The notes under the pieces were generated by a model that saw nothing but the letters and a program-made list of their open reading frames with translations, ran no database searches and was not told the DNA's origin. A program made the translations under genes and the position numbers. Positions 54,429 to 63,287 of a stretch of DNA of 64,000 bases are shown piece by piece. Every line of letters begins with the position of its first letter. Within the stretch, counting starts at the first letter, position 1. Source of the stretch: G965212025 sp965237985 (GTDB taxonomy: Bacteria; Pseudomonadota; Gammaproteobacteria; Poriferisulfidales; Oxydemutatoraceae); the NCBI GenBank assembly GCA_965237985.1, contig OZ250161.1, forward strand, positions 1,922,001-1,986,000, written 5' to 3'.

Positions 54429-56639
54429 TCAGGTCATCCTGCTTCCCCTTTCAAGTCGTTCCTTGTAAATTTTGCAATCAATGCAAAGCATTGAGGTTGG
54501 CCTGGCCTCCAGGCGTTCAGTTCCTATTTTCTTCCCGCATTCCCGGCAGTACCCGTAAGTACCTTCCGCCAGGCTTTTCAAGGCAAGGTCAACCATTCTA
54601 ATCAGTTGGGTTTCTCTGCCTCTTGTTCGTAGCTCGAGGCGAAATTTTTCTTCATGAGAGGCACGGTCAGCATCGTCGGAAAAACTTGCCGGGTCCCTTT
54701 GCAAGTGTTCCAAAGGTCGGTTGGATTCTTCTATGAGACGTTCCTTCATGTCTGTCAACGCATTTAGAAAACGTTTTTGCGCTCTCTTTCCTATGTAGCT
54801 TGCTGTTCTTTGTCGCCTAGCTTTCCTGCTGAGAGATTTTCCGAGCTCTGCTTCTGTGGTGACTTTTTTTTCAGGCTGACTGGTCGCTGGCACTTTTTTG
54901 ATGGCGGCTGAAGCCTTTTTGGGTTTCGGCACTTTGGTTGCTGCTTCAGGGGATGTCGGGCTTTTTCGGGTCCGACTGGTCGCTGGCACCTTTCCGGTGG
55001 CGGCTGAAGCCTTTTTGGGTTTCGGCACTTTGGTTGCTGCTTCAGGGGATGTCGGGCTTTTTCGGGGCCGACCGGCTGTCAGTGCTTTTCCGGCGGTGGC
55101 TGAAGCTCTTTTGGGTTTCGGTGCTTTGGTTGGCGCTTCAGGGGATGTCGCGCTTTTTCGGGGTCGACCGGCTGTCAGTGCTTTTCCGGCGGCGGCTGAA
55201 GCCTTTTTGGGCTTTGGTGCTTTGCTTGCCGCTTCAGGGGATGTCGTACTTTTTCGGGGCCGACCGGTTGTCAGTGCTTTTCCGGTGGCGGCTGAAGTCT
55301 TTTTGGGCTTTGACGCTTTGGTTGTCGCTTCAGGGGATGTCGTGCTTTCTCGGGGCTGACTGGCTGTTAGTGCTTTTCCGGCGGTGGCTGAAGTCTTTTT
55401 GGGTTTCGGCGCTTTGTTTGCCACTTCAGGGGCTGTCGTGCTTTTTCGGGGCCGACTGGTCGCTGGCGCCTTTCCGGCGGCGGCTGAAGTCTTTTTGGGT
55501 TTTGGCGCTTTGCTTGCCGTTTCAGGGGATGTCGTACTTTTTCGGGGCCGACCGGTTGTCAGTGCTTTTCCGGTGGCGGCTGAAGTCTTTTTGGGTTTTG
55601 GCGCTTTGCTTGCCGTTTCAGGGGATGTCGTACTTTTTCGGGGCCGACCGGTTGTCAGTGCTTTTCCGGTGGCGGCTGAAGTCTTTTTGGGTTTTGGTGC
55701 TTTGATTGGTGCTTCAGGAGATGTCGTACTTTTTCGGGGCTGACTGGCTGTTAGTGCTTTTCCGGTGGCGGCTGAAGCCTTTTTGGGTTTTGGTGCTTTG
55801 GTTGCCGCTTTAGGAGATGTCGTACTTTTTCGGGGCTGACTGGCTGTCAGTGCTTTTCCGGCGGCGGCTGATGCCTTTTTGGGTTTCGGTGCTTTGGTTG
55901 CCGCTTTAGGAGATGTCGTACTTTTTCGGGGCTGACTGGCTGTCAGTGCTTTTCCGGCGGCGGCCGAAGTCTTTTTGGGCTTTGGCACTTTGGTTGCCGC
56001 TTCAGGGGATGTCGTGCTTTTTCGGGGCTGACTGGTCGCCGGCGCTTTTCCGGCGGCGGCTGAAGCTTTTTTAGGTTTCGGCGCTTTGGTTGCCGCTTCA
56101 GGAGATGTCGGGCTTTTTCGGGGCTGACCGGCTGTCAGTGCTTTTCTGGTGGCGGCTGAAGTCTTTTTGGGCTTTGGCGCTTTGCTTGCCGCTTCAGGCG
56201 ATGTCGGGCTTTTTCGGGGCTGACTGGTCGCCGGCGCTTTTCCGGCGGCGGCTGAAGTTTTTTTGGGTTTCGGTGCTTTGCTTGCCGTTTCAGGGGATGT
56301 CGTGCTTTTTCGGGGTCGACCGGCTGTCAGTGCTTTTCCGGCGGCGGCTGAAGTTTTTTTGGGTTTCGGTGCTTTGCTTGCCGCTTCAGGGGATGTCGTA
56401 CTTTTTCGGGGCCGACCAGCTGTCAGTGCTTTTCCGGTGGCGGCTGAAGTCTTTTTGGGTTTCGGCGCTTTGGTTGGCGCTTCAGGGGATGTCGGGCTTT
56501 TTCGGGGCCGACCGGCTATCAGTGCTTTTCCGGCGGTGGCTGAAGCCTTTTTGGGTTTCGGCGCTTTGGTTGCCGCTTCAGGCGAGAAGACTTTTGCTGC
56601 CCGTAATTTCCTGGCTTGGGTGGGGGGTGCTTTTTCCAT
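54429..56639 (-). CDS. DksA/TraR zinc-finger protein with a long lysine/proline-rich repeat domain
   Basis: 736 residues. Residues 17-592 are 18 tandem 32-residue repeats (consensus TTSPEAASKAPKPKK then TSAAAGKALTAGRPRKS). The C-terminal 140 residues are DksA-like: a helical stretch NALTDMKERLIEESNRPLEH, DDADRASHEEKFRLELRTRG, and a four-Cys finger YGYCRECGKKIGTERL with MLCIDCK. DksA binds the RNA polymerase secondary channel with ppGpp. The Asp residues of the coiled-coil tip are not obvious. The repeat resembles histone H1/AlgP-type basic tails and contains GRPRK, the core of an AT-hook, in about half the copies, so DNA binding is likely (inference). Confidence 0.85.
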   Translation of the reverse strand: MEKAPPTQARKLRAAKVFSPEAATKAPKPKKASATAGKALIAGRPRKSPTSPEAPTKAPKPKKTSAATGKALTAGRPRKSTTSPEAASKAPKPKKTSAAAGKALTAGRPRKSTTSPETASKAPKPKKTSAAAGKAPATSQPRKSPTSPEAASKAPKPKKTSAATRKALTAGQPRKSPTSPEAATKAPKPKKASAAAGKAPATSQPRKSTTSPEAATKVPKPKKTSAAAGKALTASQPRKSTTSPKAATKAPKPKKASAAAGKALTASQPRKSTTSPKAATKAPKPKKASAATGKALTASQPRKSTTSPEAPIKAPKPKKTSAATGKALTTGRPRKSTTSPETASKAPKPKKTSAATGKALTTGRPRKSTTSPETASKAPKPKKTSAAAGKAPATSRPRKSTTAPEVANKAPKPKKTSATAGKALTASQPRESTTSPEATTKASKPKKTSAATGKALTTGRPRKSTTSPEAASKAPKPKKASAAAGKALTAGRPRKSATSPEAPTKAPKPKRASATAGKALTAGRPRKSPTSPEAATKVPKPKKASAATGKVPATSRTRKSPTSPEAATKVPKPKKASAAIKKVPATSQPEKKVTTEAELGKSLSRKARRQRTASYIGKRAQKRFLNALTDMKERLIEESNRPLEHLQRDPASFSDDADRASHEEKFRLELRTRGRETQLIRMVDLALKSLAEGTYGYCRECGKKIGTERLEARPTSMLCIDCKIYKERLERGSRMT
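54864..56591. repeat. Eighteen 96-bp in-frame repeats inside the DksA-like gene
   Basis: The GGGGATGTCG-CTTTTTCGGGG phrase recurs every 96 bases. Units are 32 codons, stay in frame and differ by synonymous and conservative changes (TTG/GTC, GRPRKS/SQPRKS). Units keep the reading frame, unlike the other arrays in the window, so selection on the protein is plausible. Strong open frames on the plus strand are shadows. Confidence 0.94.
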
Positions 56640-56722
56640 GGCTTACGTTGCTTGAGAATAAAATCCGTCCTTATACCAATAAAAACGCGAAGATGCAACA
56701 CATCATCAGGGGTGGGTGTGCA

Positions 56723-58132
56723 CTAAAGAGATGCTTTTTCCGGTTTTTTGCTTTTTATGGTTGCATCTAGTTTCCCTTTGCCAAGTTGCAAGGAAATGTC
56801 TTCACCTGTTTCCACGTCTGTCGTAGACTTGATGACCGTCCCGTTTTTTTTCGTAGCCAGTGCATAACCACGTTTCAAAATTGCCAAAGGACTTGCGGAC
56901 CGCATCCCCGTTTCAGTTTTGTTAAGCCGGAGATTGGCTGAGTGCAAAATATCTTGCACGGCGTGAGACAGACGGTGCATGTAGTCCTTGTTTTGTGTGC
57001 TGTGCCGCAGCATTTCCATGGCTGGTGAGCAAATTTGAAGTTTTTCCAAGAGGCTGGACAAGCGGCTTTTTTCAGCATTCAGCACGCCCGAGGTGGCAAA
57101 TTCAAAGCGAGCCGATAGTTCGTCGGTTTTTTGTTTTAACTGTTCAATGTTCCTTAAAGGATGTAATCCCCGCAGTTGGGCAGCGAGAACTTTCACCACC
57201 CCGTGTTTTTCAGTCAGCACCTGCGACAGGGTATGTTGCAACCGGCTGACCGCAACCAGTAATTGTTCATGAAAAGCTTTCTGTTCAGGACAAACCAGTT
57301 CCGCCGATGCCGTGGGAGTAGCAGCGCGCAAGTCCGAGACAAAATCGCAAATCGTGAAATCAGTTTGATGGCCGACACCCGAAATCACCGGTATTTTGGA
57401 AATTGCTATTTGGCGGGCAAGTTTTTCCTCATTGAAACATTGCAGGTCTTCAGCGTCGCCGCCACCTCTGGCAATGATCAATACCTCGCATTCCATTCGT
57501 CTGTTGGCAGTTTCCACGGCTTTACACAGCTCAGCGAGAGCAGCGGCCCCTTGAACAGCAGCAGGGTAAAGAATTAACCGGATGGATGGGAAGCGTCTGC
57601 GGCAAGTACTGATGATGTCCTGTATGACCGATCCTTTTGCTGAGCTGATGATGCCGATGGCACTGGGAAATGTGGGAAGTTTTCGTTTGCGGGATGGATC
57701 AAACAATCCTTCAGCCTGGAGCTTTTTTTTGAGTTGCTCAAATTTTTCATGCAAAGCACCGCTCCCGCTTTTTCTCATGGATTCGATTTTTAGTTGAAAT
57801 TGTCCCCGCGGTTCGTACAGTTCCACTTTCGCGTATACGCAGACCTCCAATCCCTTTTTAGGGACAAAGTTCAGTCGCAGATTCTGCTCACGAAACATGA
57901 CGCAGCGGACTTGGCAACGAGTGTCTTTCAACGTGAAATAAGCATGTCCTGAGGCTGCGCGCAGGTAATCGGAAATTTCGCCCTTGACTTGTATCACGGA
58001 GAATTGGCGATTCAGGTGCATCCGCACTTGCGAATTCAACTCGGAGACCGAATATACCGCTTCAGATTCCGACAGTGTGTGCCCGTCTGTGCGTCTTGGA
58101 TATGGTTCAAGCAATGTCGTATTTCCTGTCAT
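56723..58132 (-). CDS. xseA: Exodeoxyribonuclease VII large subunit
   Basis: 469 residues. N-terminal OB-fold YSVSELNSQVRMHLNRQFSV and GEISDYLRAASGHAYFTLKD bind single-stranded DNA. The catalytic core has AIGIISSAKGSVIQDIISTC, EVLIIARGGGDAEDLQCFNE and VISGVGHQTDFTICDFVSDL, RAATPTASAELV. Long helical arms follow and the end is ILKRGYALATKKNG. The conserved signature usually reads GxxTSxxGAxxxD; here SS-AKGSVIQD. Complete and probably functional. Divergent from guaB. Confidence 0.95.
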   Translation of the reverse strand: MTGNTTLLEPYPRRTDGHTLSESEAVYSVSELNSQVRMHLNRQFSVIQVKGEISDYLRAASGHAYFTLKDTRCQVRCVMFREQNLRLNFVPKKGLEVCVYAKVELYEPRGQFQLKIESMRKSGSGALHEKFEQLKKKLQAEGLFDPSRKRKLPTFPSAIGIISSAKGSVIQDIISTCRRRFPSIRLILYPAAVQGAAALAELCKAVETANRRMECEVLIIARGGGDAEDLQCFNEEKLARQIAISKIPVISGVGHQTDFTICDFVSDLRAATPTASAELVCPEQKAFHEQLLVAVSRLQHTLSQVLTEKHGVVKVLAAQLRGLHPLRNIEQLKQKTDELSARFEFATSGVLNAEKSRLSSLLEKLQICSPAMEMLRHSTQNKDYMHRLSHAVQDILHSANLRLNKTETGMRSASPLAILKRGYALATKKNGTVIKSTTDVETGEDISLQLGKGKLDATIKSKKPEKASL

Positions 58133-58728
58133 GACGGTTGGCCATCTATAAGCAATATGCAGAAGCGTGGAGCAACTCGGCGGCGGGTTCCTTTCAGCGC
58201 GGTGGTCTGAAATGTTTTCATCGTTTCTGTTTGAGGTCTTGGCGAAACTCCTGTTTCGTCCACGCCGTTGTCGAACCCTTGCCAGGCCCCGAACTTCGAC
58301 CAGTGCGGCTCGCTCAGTTCCTGATAGAGAGTCTGCCCATTATAAAACTGAAAGTGTCCGGTGAGGCTTGTGTTGCCGCACTTGCTCCCATGCAGGCCTG
58401 TTCTTTACATTTGAGCGACTGGCACAGGTGAGCAGTGTTGATGTCCTGTTGCACCCACCGATTTTCAGCGGGGGAGGATTGGATTGGTTTTTCGGACCTG
58501 TTCTGCCAGCGGGGCACGCCGGTGACGCCTGTCGGGCTGGGTGTTTCTGCGTTGTCAAGTCGTGCTTCTATCTTGCGGAACAGCCCTTGTTCTTGACTGA
58601 AAAGCCAGTATTTAGCGCGTTGCCATCTAGTCTGCCACACGCAGTGCTATAATCACCTCCCCGAGGCGTGCTGAAATATGGCGTGGCAGTATCGAGCACG
58701 TTGATTTTGGGGCACAACACTTCCCGCA
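58133..58728. other. Spacer between xseA and guaB
   Basis: Almost 600 bases without a convincing gene; frames of 97 and 108 codons on the two strands have no family features. It contains the divergent promoters: TATAAT at 58648-58653 is 76 bases before guaB, with no good -35. A pseudogene remnant cannot be excluded. Confidence 0.4.
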
Positions 58729-60198
58729 ATGAGAGACTTGAAAGAATTTTCTGAAGCATTGACGTTTGACGATGTATTGATCAAGCCAGGCTACTCTGAG
58801 TTTTCTCCGGCAAACGTGGTAATACGAACTTCCCTGACGGAAGAAATTTCTCTTGAGGTTCCCTTGCTTTCCGCGGCCATGGACACGGTTACGGAGGCCC
58901 CCCTGGCCATTGCGCTTGCCCAGGAAGGAGGATTGGGGGTGGTGCACCGCAATATGGAGATTGAAAAACAGGTGGAGCACGTGCGGCGGGTCAAGAAGTT
59001 TGAAAGCGGTGTGATCATGGACCCCATTACAGTTTCACCGGATATTTCCGTAAAAGAAGCCATTGAAACCACGAACAAATATGGTATTTCCGGATTACCG
59101 GTTGTGGTGGGAGAATGCTTGGTCGGCATCGTGACTCGCCGTGACCTGCGGTTTGTCGCGAATCTGGATGATCCAGTTACCAGTGTGATGACGCCCGGAG
59201 AAAAACTGGTAACCGTATCGGAGAACGCTACGCGTTTTCAAATTGAGTGCGCGTTGCATGAGCACCGGCTGGAAAGGGTGCTGGTTGTCAATAAAGATTT
59301 CGAGTTGTGTGGGATGGTCACGGTAAAAGACATTCGAAAATCGACGGAACACCCTCTTGCTTCCAAAGACGCGTCAGGACGTTTGCGGGTCGGAGCGGCA
59401 GTGGGAACCGGTGAAGAAGCTTGTCGACGGGTCGCCAGTCTGATCGAATCAGGAGTGGATGTTATTTTTATCGACACCGCCCACGGTCACTCAAAAATGG
59501 TGCTGGATACCGTTCGTGAGCTTCGCGAGACGTATTCGGACATGCAACTGGTGGTGGGAAATATCGCCACCGAAGAAGCGGCTGTCGCTTTGGCGACCTT
59601 GGGAGTGGATGCCGTAAAAGTTGGCATCGGCCCGGGCTCCATATGTACTACCCGGGTGGTTTCTGGGATAGGAGTCCCGCAAATCACTGCCATTCGGGAT
59701 GTGTCCCACGCTTTGAAGAATGAAAAGATTCGTGTCATCTCTGACGGCGGTGTCCGCTTTTCCGGAGATGCGGCAAAAGCCATTGCGGCTGGTGCCCACT
59801 CGATTATGATTGGCGGTTTATTTGCCGGCACACAGGAAGCTCCCGGTCTCGTGGACACGCACCAGGGGCGCGCTTACAAAGCATACCGTGGCATGGGGTC
59901 GGTGGCGGCAATGCTCAGCGGTTCCAGTTCCAGGTATTTCCAAGATGCGAGGGTGGGGGCGAAAAAACTTGTTCCCGAGGGAGTGGAGGGCCGTGTCCCC
60001 TACCGCGGGCCCTTGAAAGATGTAGTCCACAACCTGGTCGGTGGAATTCGTGCCGGCCTGGGTTACGCAGGTTGTGCCGACATTGAGGCAATGCGCAGAC
60101 GTTGTGGCTTTATTCGAGTGACGCAGGCCGGTCTGGAAGAAGGGCATGTTCACGGGGTGGATATCACGCACGAAGCGCCCAATTACCCCTTTGATTGA
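58729..60198 (+). CDS. guaB: Inosine-5'-monophosphate dehydrogenase
   Basis: Rate-limiting step to GMP: oxidises IMP to XMP. 489 residues. FDDVLIKPGYSEFSPANV at the N-terminus, two CBS domains at about residues 95-205, then VDVIFIDTAHGHS, VKVGIGPGSICTTRVVSGIG with the catalytic Cys, ISDGGVRFSGDAAKAIAAGA and YRGMGSVAAM with the flap RVPYRGPLK. All key residues are present. It is followed 343 bases later by guaA. Confidence 0.97.
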   Translation: MRDLKEFSEALTFDDVLIKPGYSEFSPANVVIRTSLTEEISLEVPLLSAAMDTVTEAPLAIALAQEGGLGVVHRNMEIEKQVEHVRRVKKFESGVIMDPITVSPDISVKEAIETTNKYGISGLPVVVGECLVGIVTRRDLRFVANLDDPVTSVMTPGEKLVTVSENATRFQIECALHEHRLERVLVVNKDFELCGMVTVKDIRKSTEHPLASKDASGRLRVGAAVGTGEEACRRVASLIESGVDVIFIDTAHGHSKMVLDTVRELRETYSDMQLVVGNIATEEAAVALATLGVDAVKVGIGPGSICTTRVVSGIGVPQITAIRDVSHALKNEKIRVISDGGVRFSGDAAKAIAAGAHSIMIGGLFAGTQEAPGLVDTHQGRAYKAYRGMGSVAAMLSGSSSRYFQDARVGAKKLVPEGVEGRVPYRGPLKDVVHNLVGGIRAGLGYAGCADIEAMRRRCGFIRVTQAGLEEGHVHGVDITHEAPNYPFD

Positions 60199-60271
60199 CA
60201 GCTTGTGTGCGCTGTTTCAATCAGTACCGCCATATTTCACGCGGCAAAAAGGTTGGTATAACCTTCGTTCC

Positions 60272-60316
60272 TTTCCAGGTTTTCCAGGTTTTCCAGGTTT
60301 TCCAGGTTTTCCAGGT
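60272..60316. repeat. Five-copy 9-bp minisatellite
   Basis: TTTCCAGGT repeats five times without interruption between guaB and guaA. The 343-base spacer (60199-60541) has no gene; a plus-strand frame reading FPGFPGFPG is a by-product. Confidence 0.95.
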
Positions 60317-60541
60317 CGACCGGACAGCAAGGCACGGAAAACTATTCAAGCTCACTGGATTATTCAAATTTCTCTTAAAATGTCCCCCTGTTTTTCATAA
60401 TCATCCCGCCAGAGCGTTTATTCACCGGCATTGTCTGGCAACCCAGAGTCCAAGGGTGTTGACACCGCCAAGCTTCGAATCCCTTTGCCCCCTGTTCCTG
60501 TTCTTTGAGAAAAGGTTTCTGCAAAACAGGGGGTCCTGGCA

Positions 60542-62119
60542 GTGAACAGTTTGGACGAGGAGGTTTCCAGCCGGGTTTTAATTCTGGATTTCGGTTCGCA
60601 GTACACCCAGTTGATAGCGCGACGGGTGCGCGAATTGTCTGTTTATTGTGAAATCCATCCCTGGTCGGTGAAAAGCGATTTTGTGACAGATTTTTCACCG
60701 TCCTGCATTATTCTCTCGGGTGGTCCGGAAACAGCCGGTTGTCAACGTTCTCCGCAAGTGGCCTTGGATATTTTTGCGCTCGGCATTCCCATGCTGGGGA
60801 TTTGTTACGGCATGCAAACCATGGCCTCGCAATTGGGTGGGCGCGTTGAAGCATCAGGGAAACGGGAGTTTGGGCATGCTCGGATAACCGCATCCATGGA
60901 CGATCCACTCTTCGCTGAAACACGCGCCGGGGAAAAAGAAATGGTGGAACTGGATGTCTGGATGTCGCATGGCGACCAGGTTTTGGAATTGCCAAATGGT
61001 TTTGAATGCCTTGCGAAAAGCAAGGATTCCGGTATGGCGGCGATCGTCAAGAAAGACCAGAACTTATACGGCTTACAGTTTCATCCTGAAGTTGAGAACA
61101 CGCAGTGCGGTAAAAAAATACTGGAAAATTTTGTGGTTCGGATCTCGGGTGCGGCACGTGAATGGCGGACTGAAAAGTTTTTGCATCGTGCTGTTGAAAA
61201 AATTCGCACCACGGTAGGAAAAGATGAAGTAATTTTGGGGCTGTCTGGGGGTGTGGATTCTTCTGTGGCGGCGGCTTTGATACATCGTGCCATTGCCGGG
61301 CAGTTGCATTGCGTGTTTGTGGATAACGGTTTGCTGAGGTATGGAGAAGCGCAGCAGATTCAAGAAACCTTCGCAACCAGCCTGGCGATGAGCTTGCATT
61401 ATGTGGATGCACGTCAACGCTTTCTTGAGGCGCTGACCGGAGTGGAAGGACCAGAAGAAAAGCGGAAAATCATTGGCAATCTTTTTATCAAAGTGTTTGA
61501 GGAGAAGGCCAGGCAGCTTGGTAATATACAGTGGCTGGCACAGGGAACCATTTATCCCGATGTTGTGGAATCAGCAAAAACCGGGTCCGGTGCGACTCGG
61601 TTGATCAAGTCGCATCACAACGTCGGCGGCCTTCCTGAAAAAATGCGTTTGAAGCTGTTGGAGCCCCTGTCATCCTTTTTCAAAGACGAGGTTCGGGAAA
61701 TTGGCTGCAAACTAGGTTTGCCCGACAGTCTAGTGTATCGCCACCCCTTTCCCGGCCCCGGACTGGCAGTCAGGATCATGGGGACAATTACCGAGGATAA
61801 ACTCGAGCGACTGCGTCAGGCAGACCACATTTTCATCGAGGCGCTGAAAAATGCGGGATTGTACAGGCAGGTTGCTCAGGCTTTCGTGGTGCTGTTGCCT
61901 GTCAAGTCAGTTGCCGTTATGGGTGATGACAGGTATTACGGGAACGTGTTGGTTTTGCGTGCTGTGGAAAGCGTTGATTTTATGACGGCACGCTGGGCAC
62001 GTCTGCCACTGGACTTTCTTGCCGAAGTGGCAGGAAAAATAGTCAATGAAGTCAGGGGTGTGTCCCGCGTGTGTTATGACCTGGGAAACAAGCCGCCGGC
62101 GACCGTGGAATGGGAGTAG
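60542..62119 (+). CDS. guaA: GMP synthase (glutamine-hydrolysing)
   Basis: 525 residues. The amidotransferase domain has LILDFGSQYTQLIARRVREL, GICYGMQTMASQLGG with the catalytic Cys, and YGLQFHPEVENTQCG with His and Glu. The synthetase domain has the P-loop GLSGGVDSSVAAALIHRAIA, and the dimerisation domain ends VCYDLGNKPPATVEWE. It converts XMP to GMP with glutamine and ATP. Start GTG at 60542; the usual short N-terminus begins two to ten residues later. Confidence 0.97.
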   Translation: MNSLDEEVSSRVLILDFGSQYTQLIARRVRELSVYCEIHPWSVKSDFVTDFSPSCIILSGGPETAGCQRSPQVALDIFALGIPMLGICYGMQTMASQLGGRVEASGKREFGHARITASMDDPLFAETRAGEKEMVELDVWMSHGDQVLELPNGFECLAKSKDSGMAAIVKKDQNLYGLQFHPEVENTQCGKKILENFVVRISGAAREWRTEKFLHRAVEKIRTTVGKDEVILGLSGGVDSSVAAALIHRAIAGQLHCVFVDNGLLRYGEAQQIQETFATSLAMSLHYVDARQRFLEALTGVEGPEEKRKIIGNLFIKVFEEKARQLGNIQWLAQGTIYPDVVESAKTGSGATRLIKSHHNVGGLPEKMRLKLLEPLSSFFKDEVREIGCKLGLPDSLVYRHPFPGPGLAVRIMGTITEDKLERLRQADHIFIEALKNAGLYRQVAQAFVVLLPVKSVAVMGDDRYYGNVLVLRAVESVDFMTARWARLPLDFLAEVAGKIVNEVRGVSRVCYDLGNKPPATVEWE

Positions 62120-62481
62120 TGAGGATGTTGGAGGATGGAAAATCTACGCTGTTCATGAGCGTTTTGGTGGTGTGCGTCAAGAATGTCATCGCCGCTCCAC
62201 TTTCTGGAAGTGGTGGCGGAATCGTGTCACGACAGAAATGTGCAGAGTTGATATGCTGACTGAGACTTCGCTCAGTACAGGTTCACATCATCAGTAATCA
62301 AAAATGACCTCGCTGCTCGGGGGTGTGAACGAGGCAGCAGACGTTCAAGTGTTTTGTCAAAAAAATCATGGGCCTGTACGTCGTTAAATTTTGCCGTCAT
62401 GTTCAGACGAAATGAAAAAGCAGCCCGTGGGAAAATGCCAGCAGGGATTCTGCTGCTTATGTTGAACAGCCCCTTTCAAAA
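62120..62481. other. Spacer after guaA
   Basis: No gene recognised. A frame overlapping the guaA 3' end (62046-62297) reads KIYAVHERFGGVRQECHRRS; it has no family features I can name. Confidence 0.3.
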
Positions 62482-63050
62482 GTGTTGGTATTTCAAAATG
62501 TTCATCTGTTTGCCCCCCATGCGATTCAACAACTGTCGGCTGTAGAAAACGGTGTTTGTTTGGAATTTGGCGTTTATAGAGGGTTTTTTGTAAACCATTT
62601 TTCCAATAGTCCTCTACAGGAATATTGTTCTGGGTCTGACTGTTTTTATGGCCTTGTGGAAGACTGGGCCGGGCATCATTCCGGGAAAGGTGGTTTTAAT
62701 AATGACGGGGCGTTGCTGAGTGCAAATCCGCATGCAACCCTTGTAACAAGGCGGGTTCGATAAAACTCTCCCGATCTTTGTTGGCGAGCAGTTATATGAT
62801 GCGAATTCGACTTTTTACATATTGATTCGGATACCTGTAATGCAACAGCCATTGTTCTCCGTGAAGTAGAGAGCTTTTGCAAAGCCGGGTCTGTGCATCA
62901 TCTTTGATGAATATATTGGTTATCCAAATTGGAAAAATAGAGGGTTTCTGGCCTGGCAAGAGTTTTGTGGGGTGCACGATGTCAAGCATCGATATAGAGG
63001 ATTTTGCACGAACCAGCCGTTTATTTAAATTATTTGGGAACAACTGGCCA
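62482..63050 (+). pseudogene. TylF-like SAM-dependent methyltransferase, broken
   Basis: Pieces in different frames line up in family order: VENGVCLEFGVYRGFFVNHF and FYGLVEDWAGHHSGKGGFNN, NATLVTR-like end at 62763, then HIDSDT-like ILIRIPVMQ, IFDEYIGYPNWKN and GFLAWQEFCGVHDVKHRYRG. EFGVYRG is the SAM site and FDEYIGYPNW the late conserved block of this class I methyltransferase family, often near glycan genes. At least three shifts. Non-functional as written. Confidence 0.7.
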
Positions 63051-63287
63051 TGAGTTCAGTAGACACGATGTGCAAGCAACAAATAGGCAAGGTGTTGAAA
63101 TCGAATATGAAGGTGAAGGGTCGGTAATTATTTGCGCAGGTGCTTGTTTAAGAGATTTATGCAGTCGCTGCACGCAAAACAATCAGGCGGTCGTTGAACG
63201 GGAGTGATTTCCAGAAAAAAGAGCGGCGGAAAGGAAACTCTGCTGTTGCTGTTTTTCGTGTTGTAGGCTCTATTCGAGGCGGGTAGT

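Noticed and set aside
54898..56770. Several long plus-strand frames rich in FLGFGAL and LFRGRP
   Set aside because: Shadows of the 96-bp repeats of the DksA-like gene. The minus-strand product has a real zinc-finger domain and a single continuous frame.
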